Below are positions 22,571 through 34,075 of a stretch of 64,000 nucleotides of DNA, in pieces (the stretch's first letter is position 1; each line of letters starts with the position of its first letter). Below the pieces are notes generated by a model. It saw only the letters and a list, made by a program, of their open reading frames with translations. It was not told the origin of the DNA and made no database searches. The position numbers were made by a program, and so were the translations under genes. This DNA comes from Paratinospora sagittata (taxonomy: Eukaryota > Streptophyta > Magnoliopsida > Ranunculales > Menispermaceae), in NCBI GenBank assembly GCA_035771175.1, contig CM069602.1, forward strand, positions 9,799,501 through 9,863,500. Direction: 5' to 3'.

Positions 22571-24428
22571 CTAATGGGGAGTTGTTTTAGTATTGAGCAT
22601 GAAATGCATGGAATCATAACACATCTAATGCCCATCTTCTCACACACTCTCTCTCACGTGTTTTGAAAAAAAAAATGAAAAGAAGAAGAAGGAGAGAAAG
22701 GGGGTTTTCACGGCCAATTTGACACACTGGCAAGTCATTTTTACGCTATTTCATTACAAAATTAATTTTTAAGCCACGCATAATAATTTTATCGGTATAA
22801 TTTTTACTATAAAATATGGTGTTTCTACAAATAAGGTTTTGACTCATTTTGAGTGAAAATATATAAAAATGATATATTTTGACTCCTATAGTTGTATAGA
22901 CTACAAATACGTGATTTGTTTATATCTATGGGTATTATTGGCACCGGTACGGTCGCTATAAGTCAAACTTGACACTAGAGGCTTTTGGATCCATGTTAGA
23001 CTCTGGTGAAATCTCGGATTGAAACTATAGAATCGTAGAGAACTGAATTCTGGACATTTCGATACTAAGATTGTGATTTTTGGACATCGATTGATATTTT
23101 TTAGTAAGTGACTGAACGAATTCGGTAATTACGACAAATTGGAAAAATAGTGAAAACATGGCTAAAAATCTGCTTTTACTATTCTTTCACCTTAGAAATA
23201 TTATTGGCGATAGTATAAAATATTTGGGATGTCCTCATGAAATTCTTAAACCAAAATGGAATTTTAGAAATTAATTATGAGCATTAGAAAGTTAAAATTA
23301 AATGATTAAATGAGTATAATGAATTAAAAATTGATTATGGTGATATGAAATAATTATTTGCACTGTTCTTTGTCATGAAAATACTTAGACTAATTATAAA
23401 AATAGTATTGGAGAGTCCTCTAGTCTGTATGAGACTCAAATTTGGCTGAAAAATTAGATATGTGAATTGGAAAGTTAATATTGATTGGTGAAACGAATAA
23501 GAATATATTAAATTAATGTATATTATATGGAATGAATGTGACAGGGTGAACCAGAAAAATTTGGATTGATTAAAGTAGATTTGGATCGTAGCGATGGTAG
23601 TAGGACTTAGGGTTGGAAAGTCTTGTTCTGTGAGTATATTTTCTTGATTTTGGTTCTTGTATGACATTGTACTTATATGAAATGTTTAAATGTAATCATA
23701 TATATATATAATTATGCATTGTGTTATATTAGCATTCACGACTGATTTGACATTGGAGCATATGAGACCTGCGAAAGCAGGTCGAATATGAAGTCATTCG
23801 TTAGGAATTAGTCCCGGATGAGTGTTATGTTTGACCTCATTGTGTGTATAATAAATGTTTAGAATGATTTCAATTACATGTTTCCCTAAATGCATATGAT
23901 TGTCATATCAAGATATATATTCACTGAGTTTATTTTAGGTAAAGATTCAAAAGGAAAAAGGAAAGCAAGAGAATGATAGACACTTGATCCAGATTTCTGC
24001 TTTGTTGATGTATGTATGGAGGAGATGGTTTGTTTTTGTTTTATTTTGATATGTATACTTAACACATACTATATGTATATTATCACATAGATGGGTTGGG
24101 TGATAATATAGAAGATGGTTGAATATTTTGGTTATGAAATACTGGGTAATGATGTATATGATTGTATGATTAAATGGTGGATGGAATGGATAAATGGAAT
24201 GAATGAATGAGATGATTATCTATATATATATATTTGATTTGATTTGTGGTATATCAGAGAAATTTGTAAGATGCCTGATTTATGGGGACATGTTGCCGAA
24301 ATTTTAAAAAAATTTGTGTAATTTCGTTGAGGTTGATAGTGTACTGTATATTGTATACTGGGTATGTATAGTGTATATAGTACACTGTGTCGGTCATGAC
24401 GTCAACTTATGTCAAGGGCGTCGTGACA
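22159..24428 (+). mobile_element. 5' LTR of the ~2.5-kb gypsy family
   Basis: It starts TGTAACATTCCG and ends CGTCGTGACA, 2,270 bp, and is collinear with the two solo LTRs of this family but shorter and more diverged. Unlike them it is followed by a primer-binding site, so it is a genuine 5' LTR and fixes the family as an iMet-primed gypsy type. It contains a long AT microsatellite. The five bases before it are TATCC. Confidence 0.9.
22497..22567. repeat. (AT)n microsatellite, about 35 units
   Basis: An uninterrupted AT dinucleotide run of about 70 bp inside the LTR. Open frames across it are artefacts. Confidence 0.97.
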
Positions 24429-24432
24429 ATAG

Positions 24433-24444
24433 TGGTATCAGAGC
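24433..24444 (+). other. Gypsy primer-binding site (initiator Met tRNA)
   Basis: A perfect TGGTATCAGAGC lies four bases after the LTR end GTGACA. Confidence 0.95.
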
Positions 24445-26666
24445 TTAGGTTTAAAAGCCTTAAAAAGATAAAAGTTTTATGATATTATGTTTGTTTGTAA
24501 GAGTATATACATATGGGTAGTAATATTATATTTAAGCTTAATTCATTATGCTATCTTGACTGTACATCACCGGTGAATTTTAAGAATGACTAGTCAAAGA
24601 TAGCAATGGAAATGCTGATCATGAAAGGATCAGAAGGCTGGAAGAGCTAGTTGTAACCCAGTAATACATTACTTAGCTTATGTAACTAGAAATTACCAAC
24701 AACAACAAAATGCATGCTCATGGAGCTGTGGCAAAGTTGCAAGAAAAGTAACAAGGGCCTAAGCCACCGATAGCTCCAGATCTGGGTGCTAATGGCGTGG
24801 GCGCTTCTGTAGAAAGAAATACACATATGAGACTTAAACTCCAATATAAAGTCTTAGAGAAAAGCCAGATGAGAGGAAAATATATTTGAAAGTTATGGAG
24901 ACTTTCAGGAGAAGAGACTCTCCTACCTTAGCTGGCAGTATGATACTAGAGGTAGTAGAGATTTGGCTACAATGATTGGAGACCATATTAGAGAATAAGT
25001 AAAAAAAAAAAAAAAGATAAAGCAAGTTAGCAAGCTTTATGCTAATTGATCATGAGAGATGGTAGAAATTATGCTGAGAACTCATGGGATGATTAAGGTA
25101 TGAGATTAATTTAGGAATCTATTTTATAAAGGCCCCTATTATCATGTTGAAATGGATTTAAGGCATGAGAAATATATTTTGTTAAAGTATAGTGACATGT
25201 CTGTTCATGAGTATAAACATGAGTTAAATAGGCTGATATAGTTTAATTTTGAAATAGAAATTATTGATACTCTGAGAATGATGAGGATTAGGGATAAATT
25301 TTGGAATCTTATACGACAGGTCTAATAATTGTGGGGTTATAAATATATGGGCAGGCAGTGAGATAGACATTAGATTTTAAGTCAGCCAATGTTGTAGGGA
25401 GATTGTTAATGTCAGCAATACTAATGATATCACATGTACTGTCGTTTGAAGCAGAGTCATCAACACCATTTCTAGGTAAAAAGAGAAATAGGTGACGTAA
25501 GAAATGTGGGGCGAAAATATGAAATACAAAATGAGTGAGATATCGAGTAAGGTTGAGACTTTGGCAGTATTTGTAACTCAAATTCTGTTAGTACCTGACC
25601 CAATGATAGTGGGTAGAAGGGAAGTGATTTTAAAGAATTATGTAAACCAGAAGTGGTTTCCAGTGTCAGCGAATGAGTCACATACTAAGTTAACTGTACC
25701 TCGATCTCTGATTGTTTATTATCGATATGGTTTGAAAGGGCACGTAATGAGTTAGTGTTCACTTAGTTGACATAGAATGCCTCCTTAATTGTGATCAATA
25801 TGACCCTACCAGATTTTAATGAATAAGGTAAAGAAATTGTTGGACCAGATCCAGAGACCAGAAAGACGTTGAGTGAAGGTTTGATCAGTATATGTGATAC
25901 ATTTAGATATGTTTTGATTAATTATTGAATCTGCCTGGTCTTTTATCTTTGGTAATATGGTGACAAATTGTATTTATCTTCTATTCACACTAGTACATCA
26001 TTGATTGTGAGTATGTCTACAAGAGAAAAAATCTACCTTGATATGGTCAGTAAACATTGTATGATGAATATAAGGGTCATAAAATAATTATGAACTTTAG
26101 AATATGAAAATTTTTGGAATTGGATACTCTTTTGGGTATGTTAGACTGGCCACTTATCATGCTAAAGTGGAGTATTTTTTTTCAAAAAAAAAGTAATATT
26201 CTGAATAAGTGAAAAAAAAACCTCACTTTGAGTATCGAAGACTGATTTTCTCGAAGCCTCTTACCTAAGATAGGGTGGCAATTGGTGAGGAGACATAAAA
26301 TATGGCTAGTATGAAGCCATAGAGAGAGAGAAAATGAGGCATTCAGTTGATTTAAAATTCCTGCGGTAAGTAAGTACCTTGATGTAGTTTCTGATAATTT
26401 AATGGTACTACCACTTAGACAGGAGATTGATTACATTATAAATTGATACACATATAACACCTATCTCCCTTCCATCATGTAAAGATCATCTAAAGAATTC
26501 CAGAAAATTTAAGGTGTACTTAAAAGGAGTTAGTGGAAAAAAAAAAGATTTATTATCCTTAATATGTCATCCTAGAAAGCATTGTGATAATGTGAAAATG
26601 AAGTATGGTAGATTATGTTTTTGTATATATTACCGTTAAGTGGACGGGGTGACAGTAAAAGATAAA
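24445..26666 (+). pseudogene. Heavily decayed gag-protease-RT of the inserted gypsy element
   Basis: Conceptual translations are full of stops but keep fragments of a gypsy layout: an early LEELVVTQ coiled segment, gag-like stretches from about 24900 to 25450, and a short RT remnant near 26590-26690 (a RLC-x-YYR region, then VTVKDKYPLSEID). It ends abruptly beside sequence of a different gypsy copy at about 26700. No functional product is possible. Confidence 0.6.
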
Positions 26667-26671
26667 TATCC

Positions 26672-26990
26672 TTTATCAGAGATAGATAATTAAATTCAAT
26701 TAATTAAAGGGAAAAGAAAGCTCAACAACTCCGACAAGAAAACTTAGGTTACTGGTCGCTGGCACCAGATGAAACGATTTTACAAGAAACAGATGTATAT
26801 ACCCGACAATGCAAAATTGAGAAGACAAATTCTACATGAAGCCCATCATTCCAAGTTCTCCATGCACCCGGGAGGGGACAAAATGTACCAAGATCTGAAA
26901 CGACAGTATTGGTTCTCTGGAATGAAAAGGGAAGTGGCAAAATTCGTTAGCAAATGCTCAACTTGTCAACAAGTTAAAGCATAACATAGG
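26672..26990 (+). pseudogene. Ty3/gypsy integrase zinc-finger (HHCC) fragment
   Basis: After a short RT-proximal remnant, + strand translation from about 26760 gives FYKKQMYIPDNAKLRRQIL, then EAHHSKFSMHPGGDKMY and KFVSKCSTCQQVK. This is the H-H-C-C integrase N-terminal domain. The frame ends in a TAA at 26982-26984 and the catalytic core is absent. The same segment occurs on the minus strand near 28740-28990, so both belong to one family. Confidence 0.85.
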
Positions 26991-27639
26991 TGAGATGGGT
27001 GGGGATTCAACCCAAGTTGCATTTGGTTCCTAGAATATTGGTAACGGTGTCCAATAGGTATCTGAAATTGGTAGGGTTGGTTCCATTCGTGTGGGTGAAT
27101 GAATTAATTACTCCCAATGCCACTCTTGACTTAGTCTGATAATTGATGCATTTGGGCTTCCTATCGAAGTGAACATAATGGGGTTATCGGTGGCTCTAGG
27201 TGATAATGAAGAATTTCTCCATTGCGGCGGGGTACTAGGAGAGATGGGTGAAGAGGGCATACTAAACGTGAAAGGTTCAGGGATGGGAAGTACTCGCATT
27301 CGTGGTTTTGTTTTGTTTTCTTTCTTTTACTCATTCTTGGCTTACTGGATTTAGCTTGATGGATGTTTGAGGCTGGTTTACTAGTACGCAGCCAATAGGT
27401 CTGATCGGGGTATGCGTCAGCTAGTCAAAATGGAAACTCGTTACTCCTATCTTCTGGCTCATTTGCCCCGTAATTGGTTATATGTCCTGGCTCCATCTGT
27501 AAAATGATAACTTTTACAACACATATACAAGTGATAAAAGATTTACATACCATGTTGAATTTGTTTATAAAATAGAGCACAATATGAGAATTTTTTTTTT
27601 ATTGCTGGCGAATACATCATTACCGAAATAGCTTAATTA
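26991..27639. other. Unassigned stretch between opposed gypsy remnants
   Basis: About 650 bp that I cannot assign. Small open frames at 27108-27299 (minus) and 27169-27354 (plus) have no recognisable motif. The sequence is less AT-rich than the surrounding LTRs and contains a GC-richer patch near 27215-27290. It lies between the end of the forward integrase fragment and the chromodomain end of the minus-strand element. Confidence 0.5.
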
Positions 27640-30034
27640 CTAAACAAATGAGGGTATTTTTCTTGTAGTGAGCATTCTAATTACCATGTGGCTTCTTCTG
27701 TTCTATGATTATTCCATAAAACCTTGACTAACGGTATAGTCTTTTTCCTTAATTGTTGCATTTTTCTATCTAGAATCATAACTGGTTGTTCTACATAAAC
27801 ATTTTCTTCTTCCATCTGTATATCAGTCCACGAAATCACATGTGAGGAATCTGGACGATATTTTTGCAACATGGATATATGGAATACATCATGTATCTTG
27901 GCCATAGATGCTGGCAAAAGTAGCTGATATGTCATTGGTCCAATTCTTTGGCATATTTTGAAAGGTCCAATGAATCTTGGTGATAATTTTCCTTTGAGTG
28001 CAAAATGTCGCATTCCTCGAAGTGGTTGTACCTTGATAAATACAAAATCATTAACTTGAAATTCCAATGGATGTCTTTGTTTGTCTACATATTTTTTCTA
28101 TTGACTTTGGGCAATTCTTAATCTGTTTTCGATGAGCTGAATTTTTTCACTGGTTTCTTTAATCAATTCAGGGCCCAACTCTATTTTGTCAGTTATGTCA
28201 GTCCAACACATTGGTGACCTGCAAGGTCTTCCATACATGGCTTCAAACGGTGCCATTTTAATATTTGCTCGGTCACTATTATTGTAAGCAAATTCTGCTA
28301 GATGTAAGTATTTAGTTCATCCGTCGTGAAAATCAAGTGCACATAAGCGAAGCATGTCTTCAAGAATTTGTAAGAAAATTCTGACTGCCCGTCAGTTTGT
28401 GGATGATAAGTAGTGCTCATGGTGATTCTTGATCCCATTATTTTCTGAAAACTTTACCAAACTTGTGATGTAAAACGTAGATCCCTATCACATACGATAG
28501 TTTTTGGGATACCAAGAAGTTTTACAATTTCAACTTCATATAATTCCGCCATTTTTGGTGGATGATCTACAGACTTAAGTGGCAAAAATCTCGCCATTTT
28601 TGTCAACATGTCTACTATAACCCAAATTTCGTCATGTCCTTTTGCGTTCCGGGGTAATGTAGTGACGAAATCCATGGTTACATCATCCCACTTCCATTCC
28701 TCAATAGGTAAGGGTTGCAGTAACCCTGATGGTCGTCTATGTTCTGATTTAACTTGTTGACAAGTTAAGCATTTGTTGACGAATTGTGCCACTTCCCGTT
28801 CATTCCAGAGAACCAATACTATCATTTCAGATCTTGGTACATTTTGTCCCCTCCCGGGTGCATGGAGAACTTGGAATGATGGGCCTCATGTAGAATTTTT
28901 CTTCTCAGTTCTGCATTGACAAGTATATACATCCGTTTCTTGTATAGAACTGTTTCACCTGGTGCCAGCGACTAGTAACCCAAGTTTTCTTGTCAGAGTA
29001 GTTGAGCTTTCTTTTCCCTTGAGTCTGGATCTTGCAATTGTACTTCCTTGATCTGCTGTGTAAGACTAGATTGCAAATTTATCGCCATTAGCTTTACTCA
29101 CGAAGGTTCAACTTCCATTCTTCAGTCAAAGTTTTCAACTTCTGTGCTCATGCACCATTATGAAAGTTTTAATGCTTAAACGGATGATGGTATTTTTTCG
29201 CTTAATGCATCTGCCACAACATTGGCTTTGCCTGGGTGGTATTGGATGGAAAATTTATAATCCTTTAGGAATTCCACCCATCTGCGTTGACAAAGATTTA
29301 GATATCTTTGAGTGTAGATATAGTGCAAACTCTGGTGATCAGAGAATATTTATATTTTTTCACCATAAAAATAATGTCGCCATATCTTGAGTGCAAATAC
29401 CACCGTGACTAGTTCTAGATCGTGCGTAGGATAATTGTATTCATGAAGCTTCAACTGTCTGGATGCATAGGCCACCACATGTCCATCTTGCATTAGAACT
29501 GCTCCTAATTCGTTAAGTGAAGCATCTGTGTATAACGTATAACCCAGTCCACTTTTTGGAGTAAGTAACGTTGGTGCTGACAGTAATCGTAGCTTCAAAT
29601 GTTGAAAAGAACTTTCACAGTTGTCATTCCAGTGGAATGGAATATCCTTCCTCGTTAGTCGGGTTATTGGTGCGGCTAATTTGGCAAAATCTTGAAGAAA
29701 CCGTCTGTAGTATCCTGCCAAGCCAAGGAAACTCCGGATTTTTGTGACATTTCCAAGTTGTTTCCAATTTAGTACTGCTTCCACCTTGACAGGATCTACT
29801 TCAATTCCTTTTTTCCGACACTACATGCCCCAAGAATTTTATTTTATGGTTCCAAAATTCACATTTATTGAATTTTGCATATAACTGGTGATCCTTGAGT
29901 GTTTCTAACACTATCATCAAGTGTTCTCGGTGTTCAGCTTCAGTAGTTGAGTAAATTAATATATCATCTACGGAAACTACTATAAAACGATCCAAATATG
30001 GATGAAACACGCGATGCTTTAAATTCATAAAGGC
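27640..30034 (-). pseudogene. Ty3/gypsy pol, 3' half: RT end, RNase H, integrase, chromodomain-like tail
   Basis: Minus-strand order: RT palm end with VDDILIYS (about 29975) and [18 protein letters not shown]; the RT connection [21 protein letters not shown]; RNase H with [13 protein letters not shown] and [13 protein letters not shown]; a degraded integrase zinc finger; an integrase core with WDDVTMDFV and CDRDLRFTS; and an integrase C-terminus with GPFKICQRIGP and HDVFHISML. It ends in a chromodomain-like tail (PLVKVLWNNHRTEEATW). Multiple stops and shifts are present. The 5' part is displaced to 41801-42420 by the nested insertion, and about 25 RT residues are missing at the junction. Confidence 0.9.
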
Positions 30035-30447
30035 ATAGGCATCTCCGACCACTCCTCAACTCGTGAGGTGGTTGAGACCCTACGAGCCTTATATCAAACA
30101 ACGACATAATATCAAAAGGTTCTAAACAAAACTACCAACCGTATTAATCATCCAAGACAAGAAATACTCCATAAAAATGAACCATAATGAAAACCGTCAT
30201 AATCCCTACAGTCCATCAATACTGACATACACATAAAGTCTAAAATTGTGGGTACAAATAAAAATCGTCATATGCCCACATGGTCTATCTAACAAGTCCC
30301 AACTCACCCATACTACAATGTGGTAAGTGTTATAATTACATAGTCCAAAAAATAATACATCATAATTTAAAACACAGTTCAATCAAAATGCCTCTCAACT
30401 CACATCGAGGCCTTGGATTCTCTCGCAGGCAAGGCCCTCAAGATATG
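30035..30447 (-). mobile_element. Partial LTR (3' 413 bp) of the ~3-kb gypsy family
   Basis: It is collinear with the 3' end of the ~3-kb LTR, but the terminal ~30 bp (TGTGGCGACCCCG... as read on +) are missing where it meets RT sequence at 30034. At 30447 it stops at ...aagatatg, where a full-length LTR of the same family and orientation begins. Confidence 0.9.
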
Positions 30448-33400
30448 TATGGCGACCCCGCACCCCGGACGACCAACCCCGCAGGGAATGGCGTGCGGAA
30501 TGCCGGGGCGGAATGCCAGGGCGGAAAGCCCGACGTAGGCATCTCCGACCACTCCTCAACTCCCGTGAGGTGGTTGAGACCCTACGAGCCTTATCTCAAA
30601 CAACGACATAATATCAAAAGATACTAAACAAAACTACCAACCGTATTAATCATCCAAGACAAGAGATAATCCATAAAAATGAACCATAAATAAAATCATA
30701 ATCCCTACAGTCCATTAAAATTGACATACGCATAAAGTCCAAAATTGTGGTTATAATTAAAAACCGTCATATGCCCACATGGTCTATCTAACAAGTCCCA
30801 ACTCACCCATACTACAATGTGGTAAGTGTTATAATTACATAATCCAAAATATAATACTTCATAATTTAAAACACAGTTCAATCAAAATGCCTCTCAACTC
30901 ACGTTGAGGCCTTGGATTCTCTCGCAGGCAAGGCCCTCAAGATATGACTACTCATTTGCCCTTATTCGGGACAGAAGGACCGGAAAGAGGAAAATGAGGG
31001 TGAGCCAACGGTGCCCAGTGAATAGAATTCAAATATGCTATCAATACTCATCAATAAATATCATGTATGCATGTCAATGTGTAACATGATTAAAAGCTCA
31101 TAACATATAGATATCAAACATTTATAATAAGTTCGATGCAAGTAAAAGCTTATCAATTTGGATCCACTTTTCACATGCATTGGGGTTACTAGTGCACGTC
31201 CATTTCACCGTACCGTTGATCCCAATCATGTTTATTTGGGGTTACTAGTGCACGTCTATTTCACCGTACCGTTGACCCCAATCATGTTTATTTGGGGTTA
31301 CTAGTGCACGTCTATTTCACCGTACCGTTAACCCCAATCATTTCCTTTTTTAAAACCCTCCTATGACAAGGTTAAGTGTCACACCATGGGTTGCACAGCG
31401 TGCCCCCTACCCAGGTGCGGGCGCACCACCACAGTGGAGAACGCCTAGCCATTATGGATTCATAATATTGTCCCATCTCGGCCAGCCACGCCACACAAGG
31501 ACGCCGGACACCGAGATCATTTATCCCCATGCACAATCCACAGCACAGGGAGGGCCTCCCCCAAGTTCGAACTCGCAACCTCTTCCTCATAAGGTTAGAT
31601 TTCGCAACTTGAGTACCCATTGAGCCACGCCACACAAGGACGCCGGACACCGAGATCATTTATCCCCCAGCACAATCCACAGCACAGGGAGGGCCTCCCC
31701 CAAGTTCGAACTCAATGGGTACTCAAGTTGCGAAATCTAACCTTATGAGGAAGAGGTTGCGAGTTCGAACTTGGGGGAGGCCCTCCCTGTGCTGTGGATT
31801 GTGCAGGGGGATAAATGATCTCGGTGTCCAGCGTCCTTGTGTGGCGTGGCTGGCCGAGATGGGACAATATTATGGATCCATAATGGCTAGGCGTTCTCCA
31901 CTGTGGTGGTGCGCCCGCACCTGGGTAGGGGGCACGCTGTGCAACCCAGGGTGTGACATTAAGTCTCCCTATTAGCCAGATAGATGGGCCCAACCAAAGT
32001 CATAAGGTTTTCTCAAATCAATGCATCATTCAAAACATTAGAACACATTCATGCTTTCAACATACAATATATATAAGTGATATGATGACATAAAAGATAT
32101 AATAATAAATGAAGTCTACTCACAACCAAGCCTCGCGAGAGTATTTAACCACACACGACCACCAAACCGAATCAACCCAATCAAGATCCTGAAACATACA
32201 TCAATATCCTACCATACATCAATTTCTATGCTCAATCACATAGATATTACACATCAACCCAAAATCAGCCCACATATAGACAATAGGCCTAAATCCCGTC
32301 TAATCCCATCATTCAACTCAAATCATATGACTTAGGCCTCTAATGCATAGTTCTCATTCATAAACCATTCTATTAATCAAAAATACTGATTTTCAATTCC
32401 TTAGGCATAAACATGCCCAAATCGGGTCACTTGATCACAAGTAGGCCTAACCCATGATATGGTCACAACTACCAAATCAGTAGCATAATAACCCTAATCA
32501 TGCTTAATTAAACATAAGGTGCATCAATTCAATGATTCTATCCCAAAAGCATCAAAAGCCCTAAAATATGAAATTTTCCATACTTAGGTCATATTGCCGA
32601 TTTACACTAGGTCACCATGTTCAGCCATGTATATCACTAATTTTGCATCATGGGTTCATCAACAATGACAACTAGGTCAACATAGTTGATATGCAAGCTA
32701 TTTGGAAAGGTCTAAGTTCATATTCTAAATTTAGGTCTAATACAAGCAACCCTACCAATTCTTCATTTAATATTCTGTTAAGATGTATCAATCTACCAAC
32801 AGAAATATACAATCAGCAAATCAACCGTACAGATTGAAGTATGTGAAGAAACAAATCTTCTGTCCAAATATCAGTCCAATCCAACGGTGGACCGAAAAGA
32901 TAAGTATCTTTGATGAACAAGTCTCTAATCAGATAATTTCTCCTTTCCTGCTGCAAATACTCGAACTCAGATGACTATATCACACAACATAATTAACCCA
33001 TAAACATCTCCACCGTTCAGCATGCAGAAATATCAGTTGTAAACTACTTACCCAAATATGATATCCATCCAACGGTAGATTGAGGGGATCTATAAGTTTG
33101 AGCGAAATGGCGCGAGAAATCCAGACTTTCCAACCAGCTTTGTTTGAGAGGTTAGATCTCTTAGACGAAACCTCTAATCAAAATCTCCACCATTCAGAAT
33201 GCAGAAATATCAGTTGTAAACTACATACCCAAATTTAATATCCATTCATCTGTAGATTGAGGAGATCTATAAGTTTGAGAGAAACGGCGCGAGAAATCCA
33301 GACTTTTCGACCTGCTTTGTTTGAGAGGTTAGATCTCCACCGTTCAGAAAGCAGAACCATAAGCTACGAACTTGCTGACAAAATTTGAGCTGAATCTGAC

Positions 33401-34061
33401 CATATATCCCGAAGATCCATCTCTTTGATGAAAACGTTGCAGAGATTTTCCTCAAGCAACTCCTTCTTTCTTTATCTTCTTCTTTCCTTTCTCTTATTTT
33501 CTTTTATTTTTTTTCTTTTCTCTCCACTCACCTCACTTTCTAGCACTTCCTTGATTCCCTCCACTCATTCTAGCACTTCCTTGATTCCCTCCACTCACCT
33601 CACTTTCTAACACTTCCTTGGAGAAGAGAAGTGGGCATGGGACACTTGTCCATTTTCATGCACCAACCTTCACATGTGTTGGTCTCATACTACCCATACC
33701 AACCACATGTACTTTAACCAATCTCATGCTTCCACGTATTTTAAATGTCCAATCCATTTAATACACCAAATTTTCATTCTCATTTATCCTTTTATTCAAT
33801 CAATCCTAACCCATATCAATTCATGGTTTAATAGACCCATACATAAATAATAACATATGTAATAACATATGCATTATACTTTAATTTAACATGACCCATA
33901 TACAATTTATAATACACATATTTATATACATTATCAAGCATCAACTATACAAACATTAAACAACCATCAAGCAAACACCAACCATATCAAGGCAACACAT
34001 AGAGTTTGGGCAAAGTGCAATTGGGTTATGGGCTAGATGAAATAATTTTCGGGGCGTCACA
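30448..34061 (-). mobile_element. 3' LTR of the nested ~3-kb-LTR gypsy element
   Basis: On the + strand it runs from TATGGCGACCCCG (canonical TGTGGCG with one G-to-A change) to GGGGCGTCACA. It is 3,614 bp long, or about 3,027 bp without the 581-bp foldback element at 31378-31958 and its duplication. It is followed by the minus-strand polypurine tract and integrase, so it is the 3' LTR of the reverse element. It holds three ~50-bp units at 31180-31345. Confidence 0.93.
31378..31958. mobile_element. Foldback element built from inverted SINE-like units
   Basis: A 581-bp insertion in the LTR. The interrupted LTR motif ggttaagtcc is duplicated as TTAAGT at 31372-31377 and 31959-31964. The termini are perfect inverted repeats (GTCACACC...GGTGTGAC), and the arms pair over nearly 250 bp. 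Read from the centre outward each arm looks like a tRNA-derived SINE: tggctcaatgggtac resembles a pol III A box and gagttcgaac a B box. The left side holds one full reverse unit (31378-31626) plus a second partial reverse unit (31627-31712); the right side is one forward unit (31713-31958). It could equally be a long-TIR MITE. Open frames here are artefacts of GC-richness. Confidence 0.85.
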
Positions 34062-34075
34062 TCACACCCACCTTA
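34062..34075 (-). other. Polypurine tract of the nested gypsy element
   Basis: On the minus strand aaggtgggtgtga lies directly before the 3' LTR start TGTGACGCCCC. It is purine-rich with two T interruptions, in the right place for plus-strand priming. Confidence 0.6.

Noticed and set aside
22459..22647. 62-codon frame with a long I-Y repeat
   Set aside because: Translation of the AT microsatellite.
31363..31993. Pairs of 86-95-codon frames that mirror one another
   Set aside because: They are the two arms of the foldback element read on opposite strands.
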